Source: an uncultured Clostridia bacterium | GTDB lineage: Bacteria > Bacillota > Clostridia > UBA1381 | Direction of reading: 5' to 3' | Assembly (NCBI GenBank): GCA_947591315.1 | Contig: CANQDD010000019.1 | Location: 1-43,408 of the forward strand | DNA length: 43,408 nt | Part shown: piece after piece, positions 15,976-24,458 of the stretch | Position numbering within the stretch: the stretch's first letter is position 1 | Layout: each line of letters begins with the position of its first letter | Notes under the pieces: model-generated | The model's input: only the letters and a program-made list of their open reading frames with translations | Told to the model about the DNA's origin: nothing | The model's database searches: none | Translations under genes and position numbers: made by a program

Positions 15976-16338
15976 TCATTTCGCCAAATCGGGTCTTAAC
16001 TTCTTCGCGCCGCGAAGGTAGACGTGGTTGATCTCTTCCTTCGTCTTGTCGGTGTTGATATGTATCATAATGCGTATGCACTTTTCGAGGCTGCCGTCTA
16101 TTTCGGGAGCCTGCATATCGAGAAGCGGCACGAACGTAAGTCCGAACTCCCTTGCCGCCGCCGCGGGAAATACAGCCGTCAAGTCCTTTGTGACGGTGAA
16201 AATTATTGAAATCGAGTCGGCGCGCTTTAGGTCGTTCGCGTCCTCTATCGCCTTTATAAGCTCCAGTGTCGCGCCGAGTATCGACTCGCGCGTGTTTTCC
16301 TCTGCGGTCGTCGCGCCGCGTATTGCTCTTACTGCCAT
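15976..16338 (-). CDS. aroH: Chorismate mutase, AroH type
   Basis: A 120-residue AroH-fold chorismate mutase, which converts chorismate to prephenate for phenylalanine and tyrosine. It lines up with the Bacillus subtilis enzyme without gaps through the active site: Arg7 (RAIRGATT), Arg89 in KCIRIM (Arg90 in B. subtilis) and Tyr107 in HVYL. Two usual active-site positions differ: Asp74 in place of Cys75 and Ala77 in place of Glu78. The start at 16338 (MAVRAIRGAT) follows AAAGGA. The gene lies between a HutP-like gene and cmk, away from other aromatic genes. Confidence 0.92.
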   Translation of the reverse strand: MAVRAIRGATTAEENTRESILGATLELIKAIEDANDLKRADSISIIFTVTKDLTAVFPAAAAREFGLTFVPLLDMQAPEIDGSLEKCIRIMIHINTDKTKEEINHVYLRGAKKLRPDLAK

Positions 16339-16355
16339 AATTATTGTCCTTTCGT

Positions 16356-16769
16356 TTATACTACTCTGTGTCCCATACCTATCGCCACGTCGTTTAAGTT
16401 CAACAGCCCTATCGCGAAAAATACGCATACGCTTATGTGCGCGCCGCAGCGCGCTATGCCTATTTTACCGCCGAGGTTAAGCCCGACGCACTTGTTGACT
16501 ATCTGCTGCAGCGCCTCGTGTGCCGCTCCCGCGACCGCGCCTTCCTCGGCGTGGGTGGAGCTTATAACCCCCTCGCGCTTCGCGGCGACTACCGCGCGTT
16601 CGAGTATCTTCGGCACGGCGCTGAAAAAGTCGCTGCCGAAATCGATCGCCGCCGAGCGTATGCCGTTTGACGCGTTCTCGTCCTTCATCTTAATTTCCGC
16701 GTCGCGCGTGTCGGTCATGGCAATTTCGATTGCCGCCTTACACACCTCTCTGCTCCCTACGTCAGCCAT
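16356..16769 (-). CDS. HutP-family protein
   Basis: HutP is an RNA-binding antiterminator that responds to histidine and magnesium in Bacillus. This 137-residue protein resembles the family in its C-terminal two thirds: VVAAKREGVIS, EEGAVAGAAHEAL, GKIGIAR and the closing GLLNLNDVAIGMGH. It matches a clostridial branch usually annotated only as HutP family. If aligned to B. subtilis HutP, the magnesium-binding histidines of the central helix appear to be glycines here, so its ligand may differ. No hut genes are nearby. It is three bases after the flavoprotein gene and 17 before aroH, so it is co-transcribed with them. Confidence 0.75.
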   Translation of the reverse strand: MADVGSREVCKAAIEIAMTDTRDAEIKMKDENASNGIRSAAIDFGSDFFSAVPKILERAVVAAKREGVISSTHAEEGAVAGAAHEALQQIVNKCVGLNLGGKIGIARCGAHISVCVFFAIGLLNLNDVAIGMGHRVV

Positions 16770-16772
16770 AAT

Positions 16773-17999
16773 TTATACCTCCCCCGCCGCGCTCTCTCCG
16801 GCAAGATAGCCGGTCGAAAACGCCGCCTGTAAATTATATCCGCCCGTGTAACCGTCCACGTCTATTACCTCGCCCGCGAAGTACAAGCCCTTCACAAGCT
16901 TCGACTCCATCGTTGACGGATTTATTTCCTTCACGCTCACACCGCCCGACGTTACAATGGCTTCCTCAACGGGGCGCGTGCCAACCGCGGTAAGCGTGAG
17001 ATTTTTAAGCGTCTCAACCACCGCCGCTCTTTCCGCGCGCGTTATTTCGCTTATGTTCCTTTGCTCCGGCACTCCCGACTGTTTTACGACTATCGGTATC
17101 AAAGCCTTAGGAAGCAGGTCGTCAAGCGCGTTTATGAGCTTTCTGCGGCTGTACTTCTCAAAATCGCGCATCACTCGCGCCGTCAGCTTTTCCGTGTCGA
17201 GCGCGGGTTTTAAGTCTATTGATATTTTGTATTTCTTCGCGCCGATATTTTTAAGGTATGCGGACATTGACAGTATCACAGGCCCCGACACGCCGAAATG
17301 CGTGAACAGCATCTCGCCGAAATCGGAGAATACCTTTCTGTTTTTGCCGTCGTACGCCGTTACGCGCACGTTGCGCAGCGACAGCCCCATTACGTCCCTT
17401 ACCCACTTTTCTTCTGTTATGAGCGGTATTAAGGACGCCTTGGGCGGCACTATTTTGTGACCGACATTTTCGGCAAGCGCGTAACCGTCGCCGGTCGAGC
17501 CTGTTCTCGGATACGATTTTCCGCCGGTGCATATTATGACTTTGTCGGCGGAGATTTTACCCTTGTTTGTCCTGACGCCCTTTACAACGCCGTTTTCGGT
17601 TATAAGCGATTTAACGGAGGCGTGCATTAGCGCCGCTCCGTTAGACATCGCGTATTTTCTAAGCGCCTCGACAACGTCGGCCGCGCGTCCGCTTTCGGGG
17701 AACACCCTGCCGCCGCGCTCGACCGTCGTTTTAACTCCGAAACGCTCCACAAGATTTATTATATCACGGTTTGTAAAATTATACAAGGCGGAATACAAAA
17801 AGCTGCCGTTACGGGGATAGTTCTCTATAAAGTCGGATATGTCGGCGTTGTTTGTGAGGTTGCAGCGTCCTTTTCCCGTTATACCCAGCTTCATGCCGAC
17901 GCGCGTATTCTTTTCAATAAGCGTCACGTCCGCGCTCCCGGACGCTTTTCCTGCGGCTATGAGCCCCGCCGCGCCCGCGCCGACCACAATAACTCTCAT
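16773..17999 (-). CDS. HI0933/BaiN-like FAD-dependent oxidoreductase
   Basis: A 408-residue flavoprotein with the dinucleotide-binding motif VVGAGAAGLIAAG at its start, the MKLGITGKGRCNLTN motif that marks the HI0933 family, IICTGGKSYPRTGSTGDGY in the middle and the closing FAD motif GLYFAGEVIDVDGYTGGYN. Family members are named aminoacetone oxidase or BaiN, but the natural substrate is generally unknown and cannot be assigned here. ATG at 17999 overlaps the stop of the upstream lipoprotein gene (TGATG), with GGAG nine bases before it. The flavoprotein-cmk-plsC-ispH neighbourhood is typical of Clostridia. Confidence 0.88.
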   Translation of the reverse strand: MRVIVVGAGAAGLIAAGKASGSADVTLIEKNTRVGMKLGITGKGRCNLTNNADISDFIENYPRNGSFLYSALYNFTNRDIINLVERFGVKTTVERGGRVFPESGRAADVVEALRKYAMSNGAALMHASVKSLITENGVVKGVRTNKGKISADKVIICTGGKSYPRTGSTGDGYALAENVGHKIVPPKASLIPLITEEKWVRDVMGLSLRNVRVTAYDGKNRKVFSDFGEMLFTHFGVSGPVILSMSAYLKNIGAKKYKISIDLKPALDTEKLTARVMRDFEKYSRRKLINALDDLLPKALIPIVVKQSGVPEQRNISEITRAERAAVVETLKNLTLTAVGTRPVEEAIVTSGGVSVKEINPSTMESKLVKGLYFAGEVIDVDGYTGGYNLQAAFSTGYLAGESAAGEV

Positions 18000-19582
18000 C
18001 ACTTCACGCTCCACCCGTTCACGTTTCTGAAGTGGCGCGTAATGGACGGTATTACCGATGTTTTGAGCTTCGCGCCGGACATCACTATTCCCTTGCGGAA
18101 AAACAGCGCTGCAAACGGCATTTCGTCCGTAACAGTCGTGCCGTAGTTTCTGTAGAGCTCCTTAAGCTGCTCCTCGTCGCTCGTCATACCCATTTGTCCG
18201 ACAAGCGTGTCAAGCGAGGTGTTCACGTACCCGAACGAGTTACCCGCCGACGATATGAGCATCGACAGGTCGTTGTTCGGCGGGAGCAGAATTTCATCGA
18301 CGACAACGTCGAAATTCGTCGTGGCTACGCGGTTTCTGTAGTCGTCGTACGGCACGGCGACAACCTCCGTGCCTATGCCGAATTCGTTGAACATTTCGGC
18401 AATCCTGTTCGCTATCGCCGTTTTTTCCGCGTTGTCGCTGTCGGTAAGAATTTTAAGCGCCAGAATTTGCTTTGCCCCGTTTACAGTGCGCTCGTAGTCG
18501 CCGTCGTCGTTCGTGCCCCAGCCGTCGTTGCCGAGAAGCGACGCGGCGGTAAGCTCGTCCCGCCTGAATTTGGTGTTCGTGTCATAATTGTATATCGACG
18601 ACGGGTTGATCGGCGCTTCGACCGCCACTCCGCGCGAGTATATTACGGAATTTACTATATTGTCCTTATCTATCAGCTTTGATATGCCCTTCCGTGTATT
18701 AACTCCGTTCAGCAGGGGATTTTGTGTGTTAAAGCCGAGATACGTGAGACGGTTCGTCGTGTACTCGTTGACGTTCGCGCTGCCGCGCGGCGAATACGCG
18801 GAAAGGTCTACCGTGTCACCCGTCATGAGGTCAATCTCGCTCGCCTCGAACATCGATTCGTACTTGTCAAGGCTCGGTATCATGTACGCCGTAATGCTGT
18901 CGATCTGCGCTCTGCCGCCGTGATAGCCGTCGTAAGCGGTAAACAGCAGTCTGCCCGACGTAGGCTGTGAATTGTAGCAGAACGGGCCCGTTCCAATCGG
19001 TATAAAGTTCTTTGAGCCCGACATATCTGTGCGGTACTGCACTATCGGGAACGTCAGAAGTGTCACAAAATCGGGCACGGCGTAGTTGAGCGTTATGCGC
19101 AGCTTGTCGTCGTCTATGCCCGTGTAATCGGCTATGTTTGCCGTATGCTCCGTGTAGGCGGTTATTCCGGATCGTATCTGTTTGATAGTATACGCCGCGT
19201 CCATCGCGGTAAAGCGCGTGCCGTCATGCCACGTCACATCGGAGCGCAGCTTTATCTCTATCGTCCTGCCGTCCGGCGAAACGGTGTAGCTTTCAGCCAA
19301 AACGGGTACGGGACGCATTTTTTCGTCTATGTCAAAAAGAGGCTCGTATACAAACTCCAGCGTTTCCTTTACCGTTTCGGACGTGGTAAGAAGCGGATTA
19401 AACGTGTCGTGGTCTATAATGCCGATGCTGATACTGTTCGATATTTGCGGGGGCGCAACCTCACCCTCGGTCATTTCCTCCGCGCTTTCCTCGTATTCGC
19501 CTCTGAGCGTGTCGAGAAGCTCGCAGCCTGTAAGCGATATTAAAATTATTGCAGACAAAACAAGTGATACAATTTTTTTCAT
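17999..19582 (-). CDS. ABC transporter substrate-binding lipoprotein (family 5, OppA/DppA-like)
   Basis: The 527-residue protein begins with a lipoprotein signal ending in the lipobox LTGC (Cys20), so it should be anchored outside the membrane. The mature part carries the family 5 signature around VYEPLFDID, LAESYTVSPDGRTIEIKLRS (partly shown), DVTWHDGTRFTAMDAAYTI and IGTGPF, typical of peptide- or nickel-binding proteins. An acidic linker (about 25-45) follows the lipid anchor. ATG at 19582 has GGAG six bases upstream; a second ATG at 19594 overlaps that site. No permease or ATPase genes are adjacent, and it is wedged between pgeF and the flavoprotein gene, so its partner transporter must lie elsewhere. 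Confidence 0.88.
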   Translation of the reverse strand: MKKIVSLVLSAIILISLTGCELLDTLRGEYEESAEEMTEGEVAPPQISNSISIGIIDHDTFNPLLTTSETVKETLEFVYEPLFDIDEKMRPVPVLAESYTVSPDGRTIEIKLRSDVTWHDGTRFTAMDAAYTIKQIRSGITAYTEHTANIADYTGIDDDKLRITLNYAVPDFVTLLTFPIVQYRTDMSGSKNFIPIGTGPFCYNSQPTSGRLLFTAYDGYHGGRAQIDSITAYMIPSLDKYESMFEASEIDLMTGDTVDLSAYSPRGSANVNEYTTNRLTYLGFNTQNPLLNGVNTRKGISKLIDKDNIVNSVIYSRGVAVEAPINPSSIYNYDTNTKFRRDELTAASLLGNDGWGTNDDGDYERTVNGAKQILALKILTDSDNAEKTAIANRIAEMFNEFGIGTEVVAVPYDDYRNRVATTNFDVVVDEILLPPNNDLSMLISSAGNSFGYVNTSLDTLVGQMGMTSDEEQLKELYRNYGTTVTDEMPFAALFFRKGIVMSGAKLKTSVIPSITRHFRNVNGWSVK

Positions 19583-19595
19583 CTTTTTCTCCATG

Positions 19596-20390
19596 TTATA
19601 TAAGCTCGAGGAACGCTCCCATGTTTCCCCGCTTTCCGTTCGTTTTTCTGTGCGAAAATAAAAATCCGCTGTTTTCGTATGTGTCAATTCCGCAGTCGTC
19701 CACGATTTTTACGCCCTCGTTTTCAAGCTGTATGCGTATTGCCTTCTGCATATCGACATGGTACTTGTCTCCGTATTTAACGGCTGTGTCAGAGCCGAAT
19801 TCCCGAATAAAAATTTCGGCGACCTCGTCGCCGACCTCAAAGCTGCCGCACTGTATGGACGGTCCTATCGCAGTTAAAATGTCAGAGGGGTTCGAGCCGT
19901 AATCGGCAGCCATTTTACGCACGACCTTTGCCGATATGCGCTCTGCAGTCCCTCTCCAGCCCGAGTGGGCAAGCGCGATAACGCGACGCGCGGGATCTAA
20001 GAAAAATACAGGCGTACAGTCCGCGTAAAGCGTGACGAGCGGAATATTGGACTTGTCGGTTATGAGCGCGTCTACGCTCTCAAACGCATTTTCGCGCACA
20101 ACGCCGTTGCCGAGGTCGTTTTCCGACGCGGTGTGGATAATGTCGCCGTGCGTCTGGTGCGACAGCACGAGACGCGTGTAATCTATACCGAGCGCGCGTG
20201 AGATTATCTCGTAGTTTTTGAGTACATTTTCGCGGTCGTCGTCGCAGTGGAAGCGTAAATTCATTGACGCGTAGCAGCCTTTGCTCACGCCTCCCCCGCG
20301 CGTGGAAAACCCGTGGCGCACAAGTCCCGTGTCCTCAAAGGAGGATATTGTGTAAAACTTTACGCCGTCTTTGTCATTCAGCTTCCACAT
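19596..20390 (-). CDS. pgeF: Purine nucleoside phosphorylase / multicopper polyphenol oxidase-fold protein (YfiH/PgeF)
   Basis: A 264-residue member of the YfiH/YlmD (LACC1) family. The Zn-binding core motifs are visible: LSHQTHG, TLYADCTPVFF and LAHSGWRGT. Members have purine nucleoside phosphorylase and adenosine deaminase activity, and PgeF also edits peptidoglycan precursors by removing wrongly inserted L-serine; which role applies here is not decidable. The gene overlaps the end of uvrC by 17 bases. Confidence 0.9.
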   Translation of the reverse strand: MWKLNDKDGVKFYTISSFEDTGLVRHGFSTRGGGVSKGCYASMNLRFHCDDDRENVLKNYEIISRALGIDYTRLVLSHQTHGDIIHTASENDLGNGVVRENAFESVDALITDKSNIPLVTLYADCTPVFFLDPARRVIALAHSGWRGTAERISAKVVRKMAADYGSNPSDILTAIGPSIQCGSFEVGDEVAEIFIREFGSDTAVKYGDKYHVDMQKAIRIQLENEGVKIVDDCGIDTYENSGFLFSHRKTNGKRGNMGAFLELI

Positions 20391-22251
20391 CGCCGTTCCC
20401 CCTGAAATAATCGTACACGCTCTGCGCCGCCTTGCGGTTCATACCCTCCGCGCGCATAAGCTCATTCACATTCGCTTCTTTTATTTTATCAACAGTTTTA
20501 AATTCAGTCAATAGGGCTTTTCGTCTTTTTTCACCGACGCCCTCGATTTTGTCAAGCTCCGAGGTTATTTTGCCGCGCAGCTTGCGGTGGTAGGATATCG
20601 CCGTGTTATGCACCTCGTCCTGAATGAGCGTTATAAGCTTAAACACGGGGCTTGACGGATTTATGCCTATCTCGCCGTTCTCCGCCACGAGCGCGCGCGT
20701 GCGGTGACGGTCGTCCTTTACCATGCCGAAGGTCGGTATGTCGGTCTCTATCATTTCGAGCAGCTCCGTTATTGTGCTTAAATGCCCCTGTCCGCCGTCG
20801 AGAAGTATGATGTCGGGCAGCGGCAGAAATTTCGCGTCCCTGCGCAGCAGTTCGCCGGTGCGTATCTTATCTTCCTCGTCGAGCGCGTGACGGAAACGGC
20901 GGTATATTACCTCGCGCATCGCCGCGTAGTCGTTCGCGCCCTCGAAGGATTTTATCTTGAACAGCCTGTGCTTGCGCTTCGCGGCTCTGCCGTTCTCAAA
21001 CACAGCCATAGCGCCCACATTGTCCTCGCCCTGAATGTTAGATATGTCGTACGCCTCAATGCGGTTCGGGCGTTTTTCAAGCTTCAACAGTTCCTGCATA
21101 CTGTCTAAAACGGTATTTTTCTCGCGCTCCTTCATCACGCGTATCTTATAATTCCCGAGCGCTACCTCGGCGTTTGAGTGTACCATTTCTATCATGTGGT
21201 GCTTTTCGCCGCGCACGGGACGCGTGATCGTCACCTTTCTGCCCTTAATGCTGCGCAGCCACTCCGAAATCGCTTCAAGGTCGTCTATCTCGTATTCCGT
21301 GAGTATCTCGCCCGGGATATACTCCGCGCTCTGGTAAAACTGCTTCACGAAATCGGTCATTATTTCCTGCTCGGTCGAACTTGTGACGTTGTCTATCTTA
21401 TAGCTCTCTCGTCCTATCACCTTGCCGCCGCGTATGAAGAACATCTCGCAGAACGCCGTACCCGCGTCACGCGCGAGAGCTATCGCGTCGCGGTCGTCCT
21501 GACGGTCGGTGTTTATAATCTTCTGCTGCTCCTCTATATCCTTTACGGCGCGTATTTTGTCGCGTATATCCGCCGCCTTTTCGTAGAGCATATTCCTTGA
21601 CGCTTCATTCATTTCCTCCGTAAGGCTCTGCAAAAGCTCGCGGTGGTTGCCGTCGAGGAAGCGGCAGATATTGAAAAATACCTGTCTGTACTCCTCCCTG
21701 CTCACCTTGCCTGTACAGGGTGCGAAGCAGTTGTTTATGTGGTAGTTGAGGCACGGTCTGCCCTTGCGTATATCGTCGGGGAATTTCCTGCGGCACGTCG
21801 GCGGCTTAAACAGCTTCTGCACAAGCTCGAGCGTGTTTTTGAGCGTAATACCCGACACGTAGGGCCCGTAGTACTTCGCGCCGTCCTTCTGTAGCTTGCG
21901 CACCTTCAAAAGCTTCGGGTACGGCTCGTTTATCGTGACCTTGATATACGGGTAGTGCTTGTCGTCCTTTAAGAGTATGTTGTACTTCGGACGGTGCTTT
22001 TTTATGAGGTTGCACTCGAGCGCGAGCGCCTCCGTTTCCGAGTCGGTTACAATGTACTCGAACCACGCCACGTTCGACACCATAGCGAGCACCTTCGCGG
22101 TGTGGCTGGAGTTTTTGCGGAAATACTGACGCACGCGGTTTTTGAGTATCTTCGCCTTACCGACGTAGATAACGTCGCCGTCGGAGTTGTGCATGATATA
22201 TACGCCCGGTCTGTCGGGCAGATTTTTCAGTTCCTCTTCCAAATCAAACAT
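20374..22251 (-). CDS. uvrC: Excinuclease ABC subunit C
   Basis: UvrC makes both incisions in nucleotide excision repair. The 625-residue protein has the N-terminal GIY-YIG nuclease (PGVYIMHNSDGDVIYVGKA), a UVR/UvrB-binding stretch around YEKAADIRDKIRAV, an RNase H-like C-terminal nuclease (RIEAYDISNIQG, IILLDGGQGH) and a helix-hairpin-helix tail near IEGVGEKRRKALL. ATG at 22251 with GAGGAG upstream is chosen over a start at 22284. No promoter is obvious between it and the ptsH terminator, so it may be served by readthrough. Confidence 0.96.
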   Translation of the reverse strand: MFDLEEELKNLPDRPGVYIMHNSDGDVIYVGKAKILKNRVRQYFRKNSSHTAKVLAMVSNVAWFEYIVTDSETEALALECNLIKKHRPKYNILLKDDKHYPYIKVTINEPYPKLLKVRKLQKDGAKYYGPYVSGITLKNTLELVQKLFKPPTCRRKFPDDIRKGRPCLNYHINNCFAPCTGKVSREEYRQVFFNICRFLDGNHRELLQSLTEEMNEASRNMLYEKAADIRDKIRAVKDIEEQQKIINTDRQDDRDAIALARDAGTAFCEMFFIRGGKVIGRESYKIDNVTSSTEQEIMTDFVKQFYQSAEYIPGEILTEYEIDDLEAISEWLRSIKGRKVTITRPVRGEKHHMIEMVHSNAEVALGNYKIRVMKEREKNTVLDSMQELLKLEKRPNRIEAYDISNIQGEDNVGAMAVFENGRAAKRKHRLFKIKSFEGANDYAAMREVIYRRFRHALDEEDKIRTGELLRRDAKFLPLPDIILLDGGQGHLSTITELLEMIETDIPTFGMVKDDRHRTRALVAENGEIGINPSSPVFKLITLIQDEVHNTAISYHRKLRGKITSELDKIEGVGEKRRKALLTEFKTVDKIKEANVNELMRAEGMNRKAAQSVYDYFRGNGDVEAE

Positions 22252-22287
22252 AATCGCAGCTCCTCTTCGCGCCGTCGGTTTCATTAC

Positions 22288-22323
22288 AAAAAATAACTCT
22301 ACAAAAAATGCAGAGTTATTTTA
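22288..22323 (-). terminator. Intrinsic terminator after ptsH
   Basis: Minus strand: AATAACTCT/AGAGTTATT arms, extended inward by a G-U and a C-G pair, around a T-rich loop and followed by TTTTTT. It starts about 18 bases after the ptsH stop. Confidence 0.85.
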
Positions 22324-22340
22324 TTCATGTTTAATATAAA

Positions 22341-22604
22341 TTACTCGGAGAAGTTTGATTCAATAAGCTCTATCAAAGTCTTAACCGCTTCTTCCTCATC
22401 GCTTCCGTCGGCGATTATGGAAATCTTTGTGCCCTTTACAATGCCGAGCGAAAGCACACCCAGAAGGCTCTTTGCGTTTACTCGTCTTTCGTCCTTTTCA
22501 ACCCATATACTTGACTTAAACTCATTCGCTCTCTGAATAAAGAATGTCGCAGGTCTTGCGTGCAAGCCTACCGAATTCTGAACCGCAACTTCACTTGAAA
22601 CCAT
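22341..22604 (-). CDS. ptsH: Phosphocarrier protein HPr
   Basis: HPr passes phosphate from enzyme I to sugar-specific PTS enzymes. The 87-residue protein carries both phosphorylation sites: His15 in GLHARPA and Ser46 in AKSLLGVLSLGI. The second is the target of HPr kinase in Firmicutes and links the protein to catabolite repression through CcpA. It stands alone, with its own promoter and terminator; no enzyme I gene is adjacent. Confidence 0.96.
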   Translation of the reverse strand: MVSSEVAVQNSVGLHARPATFFIQRANEFKSSIWVEKDERRVNAKSLLGVLSLGIVKGTKISIIADGSDEEEAVKTLIELIESNFSE

Positions 22605-22661
22605 GAATCTGTTCCCCCTGTCTTATTACTTAAGAATTAACCTACTCAATTAACTATAATA

Positions 22662-22690
22662 AGAATACTAAAAAAAACCGTTCACGTCAA
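22662..22690 (-). promoter_or_regulatory. ptsH promoter
   Basis: Minus strand: -35 TTGACG (22685-22690), 17-base spacer with a T run, -10 TATTCT (22662-22667). The 5' leader is about 50 bases and ends in a GGGGGAA ribosome site. Confidence 0.75.
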
Positions 22691-22767
22691 TGCTTTTTTT
22701 AATTTTGTAATAATTTTTAGTCAAATTGTCACAACGCGGTATCGTACATGGATTTTTTTTGTATATT

Positions 22768-23862
22768 TTAATTTTCCTCGTTGTCGGTTACAGCCGTGTC
22801 GTCGGTCTGTTCGTCCTCGGCGCCGTTTTTGCGGCTCATGAGTATTTCGCGCACCTTTTGGTCAACCTCGTCGGTAAATTCCTTGTGATCCTGCATGTAT
22901 TTTCTCACGTTGTCTCTGCCCTGTCCTATCTTCTCGCCGTTGTAGCTGAACCACGCGCCCGACTTCTTGATGATGTCGTTTTCTACCGCGAAGTCAAGGA
23001 TATTGCCTTCTCTCGAAATGCCCTCGCCGTACATTATATCGAACTCCGCTACCTTAAACGGCGGCGCGACCTTATTCTTAACGACCTTAACGCGCGTCTT
23101 GTTGCCGACTATCTCCGTGCCGTTCTTTATTACCTCCGACTTTCTCACGTCAAGTCTTACGGACGAGAAGAATTTAAGCGCGCGTCCGCCCGGCGTGGTT
23201 TCGGGGTTGCCGTACATTACGCCGACCTTTTCGCGGAGCTGGTTTATAAAGATTACGACCGTTCCCGAACGGTTTATTATTGCCGTAAGCTTCCTGAGTG
23301 CCTGCGACATAAGTCTCGCGAGTACGCCGACGTGCGTGTCGCCCATTTCACCCTCTATCTCCGCTCTCGGTACGAGCGCGGCAACCGAGTCTATTACTAT
23401 TACGTCGAGCGCGCCGCTCCTTACGAGCGCCTCGGCAATATCGAGCGCCTGCTCGCCGTTGTCGGGCTGCGCCACGATCAGGTTATCTATATCCACGCCG
23501 AGATTTTTCGCGTACACGGGATCGAGCGCGTGCTCCGCGTCGATAAACGCCGCTTCACCGCCCATTTTCTGCGCCTCCGCGACAACGTGGAGCGCGACTG
23601 TTGTTTTACCCGACGACTCGGGCCCGTAAATCTCGATTATACGTCCTCTCGGCAGTCCGCCAACGCCCAGAGCCATGTCGAGCGCGAGAGAACCCGTCGA
23701 AATCGCGTCAACGTCCGATACGGTAACGTCGCCCAGCTTCATTATGCTGCCCGTTCCGTACTCCTTCTCTATAACGTGGAACACGGATTCGAGCGCTTTT
23801 TTCTTTTCGTCGGTGTCGGTCATTTTGACAACCTGTGCTTTTTCATTTTTTTCCTTTGCCAT
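22768..23862 (-). CDS. recA: Recombinase RecA
   Basis: RecA forms filaments on single-stranded DNA, drives strand exchange and stimulates LexA self-cleavage. The 364-residue protein has Walker A GPESSGKT (80-87), the MAW segment, the [21 protein letters not shown]-binding loop 2 region and the usual C-terminal domain with an acidic tail. The N-terminus has a lysine-rich extension of about 15 residues before the conserved core. ATG at 23862 follows AAGGAG. It has a strong promoter at 23896-23924. Confidence 0.98.
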   Translation of the reverse strand: MAKEKNEKAQVVKMTDTDEKKKALESVFHVIEKEYGTGSIMKLGDVTVSDVDAISTGSLALDMALGVGGLPRGRIIEIYGPESSGKTTVALHVVAEAQKMGGEAAFIDAEHALDPVYAKNLGVDIDNLIVAQPDNGEQALDIAEALVRSGALDVIVIDSVAALVPRAEIEGEMGDTHVGVLARLMSQALRKLTAIINRSGTVVIFINQLREKVGVMYGNPETTPGGRALKFFSSVRLDVRKSEVIKNGTEIVGNKTRVKVVKNKVAPPFKVAEFDIMYGEGISREGNILDFAVENDIIKKSGAWFSYNGEKIGQGRDNVRKYMQDHKEFTDEVDQKVREILMSRKNGAEDEQTDDTAVTDNEEN

Positions 23863-23895
23863 TTGCTTGATCTCCTTAATTTATTTTATGGTTAA

Positions 23896-23924
23896 ATTAT
23901 AAATGAAAACGCGCTGTTTTGCAA
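23896..23924 (-). promoter_or_regulatory. recA promoter
   Basis: Minus strand: -35 TTGCAA (23919-23924), 17-base spacer, consensus -10 TATAAT (23896-23901). Inside the spacer lies AAAAC-AGCGC-GTTTT, an inverted repeat where a repressor could bind. It does not match the Bacillus LexA box CGAAC-N4-GTTCG. Confidence 0.75.
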
Positions 23925-23958
23925 GACTTTTTATCAGCCCGCGCTCATAGAGTCCGTT

Positions 23959-24447
23959 TTATTGGACTTGGATATGCTCCTTGATATATCGAAATACCTC
24001 CAGGCACGTCTTTTCGCGCACGTCCTCGCGGTCGCCGCCGTGGTGCATCTCGATAACCTCTGTTTTGCCGTTTATGCAAATGCCCGCGTACACAAGTCCC
24101 ACGGGTTTTTCCTTCGTGCCGCCGGTAGGTCCCGCTATGCCGGTAATGCCGACGCACACGTCCGCGCCTGTGCGTTTTTTTAGTCCTTCAGCCATTTCGT
24201 AAGCCGTTTCGCGGCTCACCGCGCCCACCGCGTCAAGCGTCGACTGCTTTACGCCGAGAATTTTTACTTTCGCCTCGTTCGCGTAGGTGACGTACGACTC
24301 GTTAAGCACATCAGCCGCGCCGGGGACGTCCGTTATAAGCGCGGCAAACAAGCCGCCCGTGCAGCTTTCAGCCGCGCTGATGTGCAGACCCTTGTCGTCC
24401 AGAAGGTGCACAACCTCGGTGTTAAGACCTTTCATGTCTGATTTCAT
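23959..24447 (-). CDS. pncC: Nicotinamide-nucleotide amidase (CinA C-terminal domain only)
   Basis: A 162-residue single-domain protein matching the C-terminal amidase domain of CinA, which converts NMN to nicotinate mononucleotide in pyridine-nucleotide recycling. Ser28 lies in the diagnostic AAESCTGGL motif, followed by GITGIAGPTGGT near residue 100. The N-terminal competence/damage domain of full CinA is absent, as in many PncC proteins. ATG at 24447 follows AAGGAG overlapping the thiI stop region. The cinA-recA neighbourhood is a common Gram-positive arrangement. Confidence 0.93.
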   Translation of the reverse strand: MKSDMKGLNTEVVHLLDDKGLHISAAESCTGGLFAALITDVPGAADVLNESYVTYANEAKVKILGVKQSTLDAVGAVSRETAYEMAEGLKKRTGADVCVGITGIAGPTGGTKEKPVGLVYAGICINGKTEVIEMHHGGDREDVREKTCLEVFRYIKEHIQVQ

Positions 24448-24458
24448 AATGATTCTCC

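Noticed and set aside
22726..23895. 389-codon plus-strand reading frame opposite recA
   Set aside because: It is an antisense shadow of recA with skewed composition and no homology that could be recognised.
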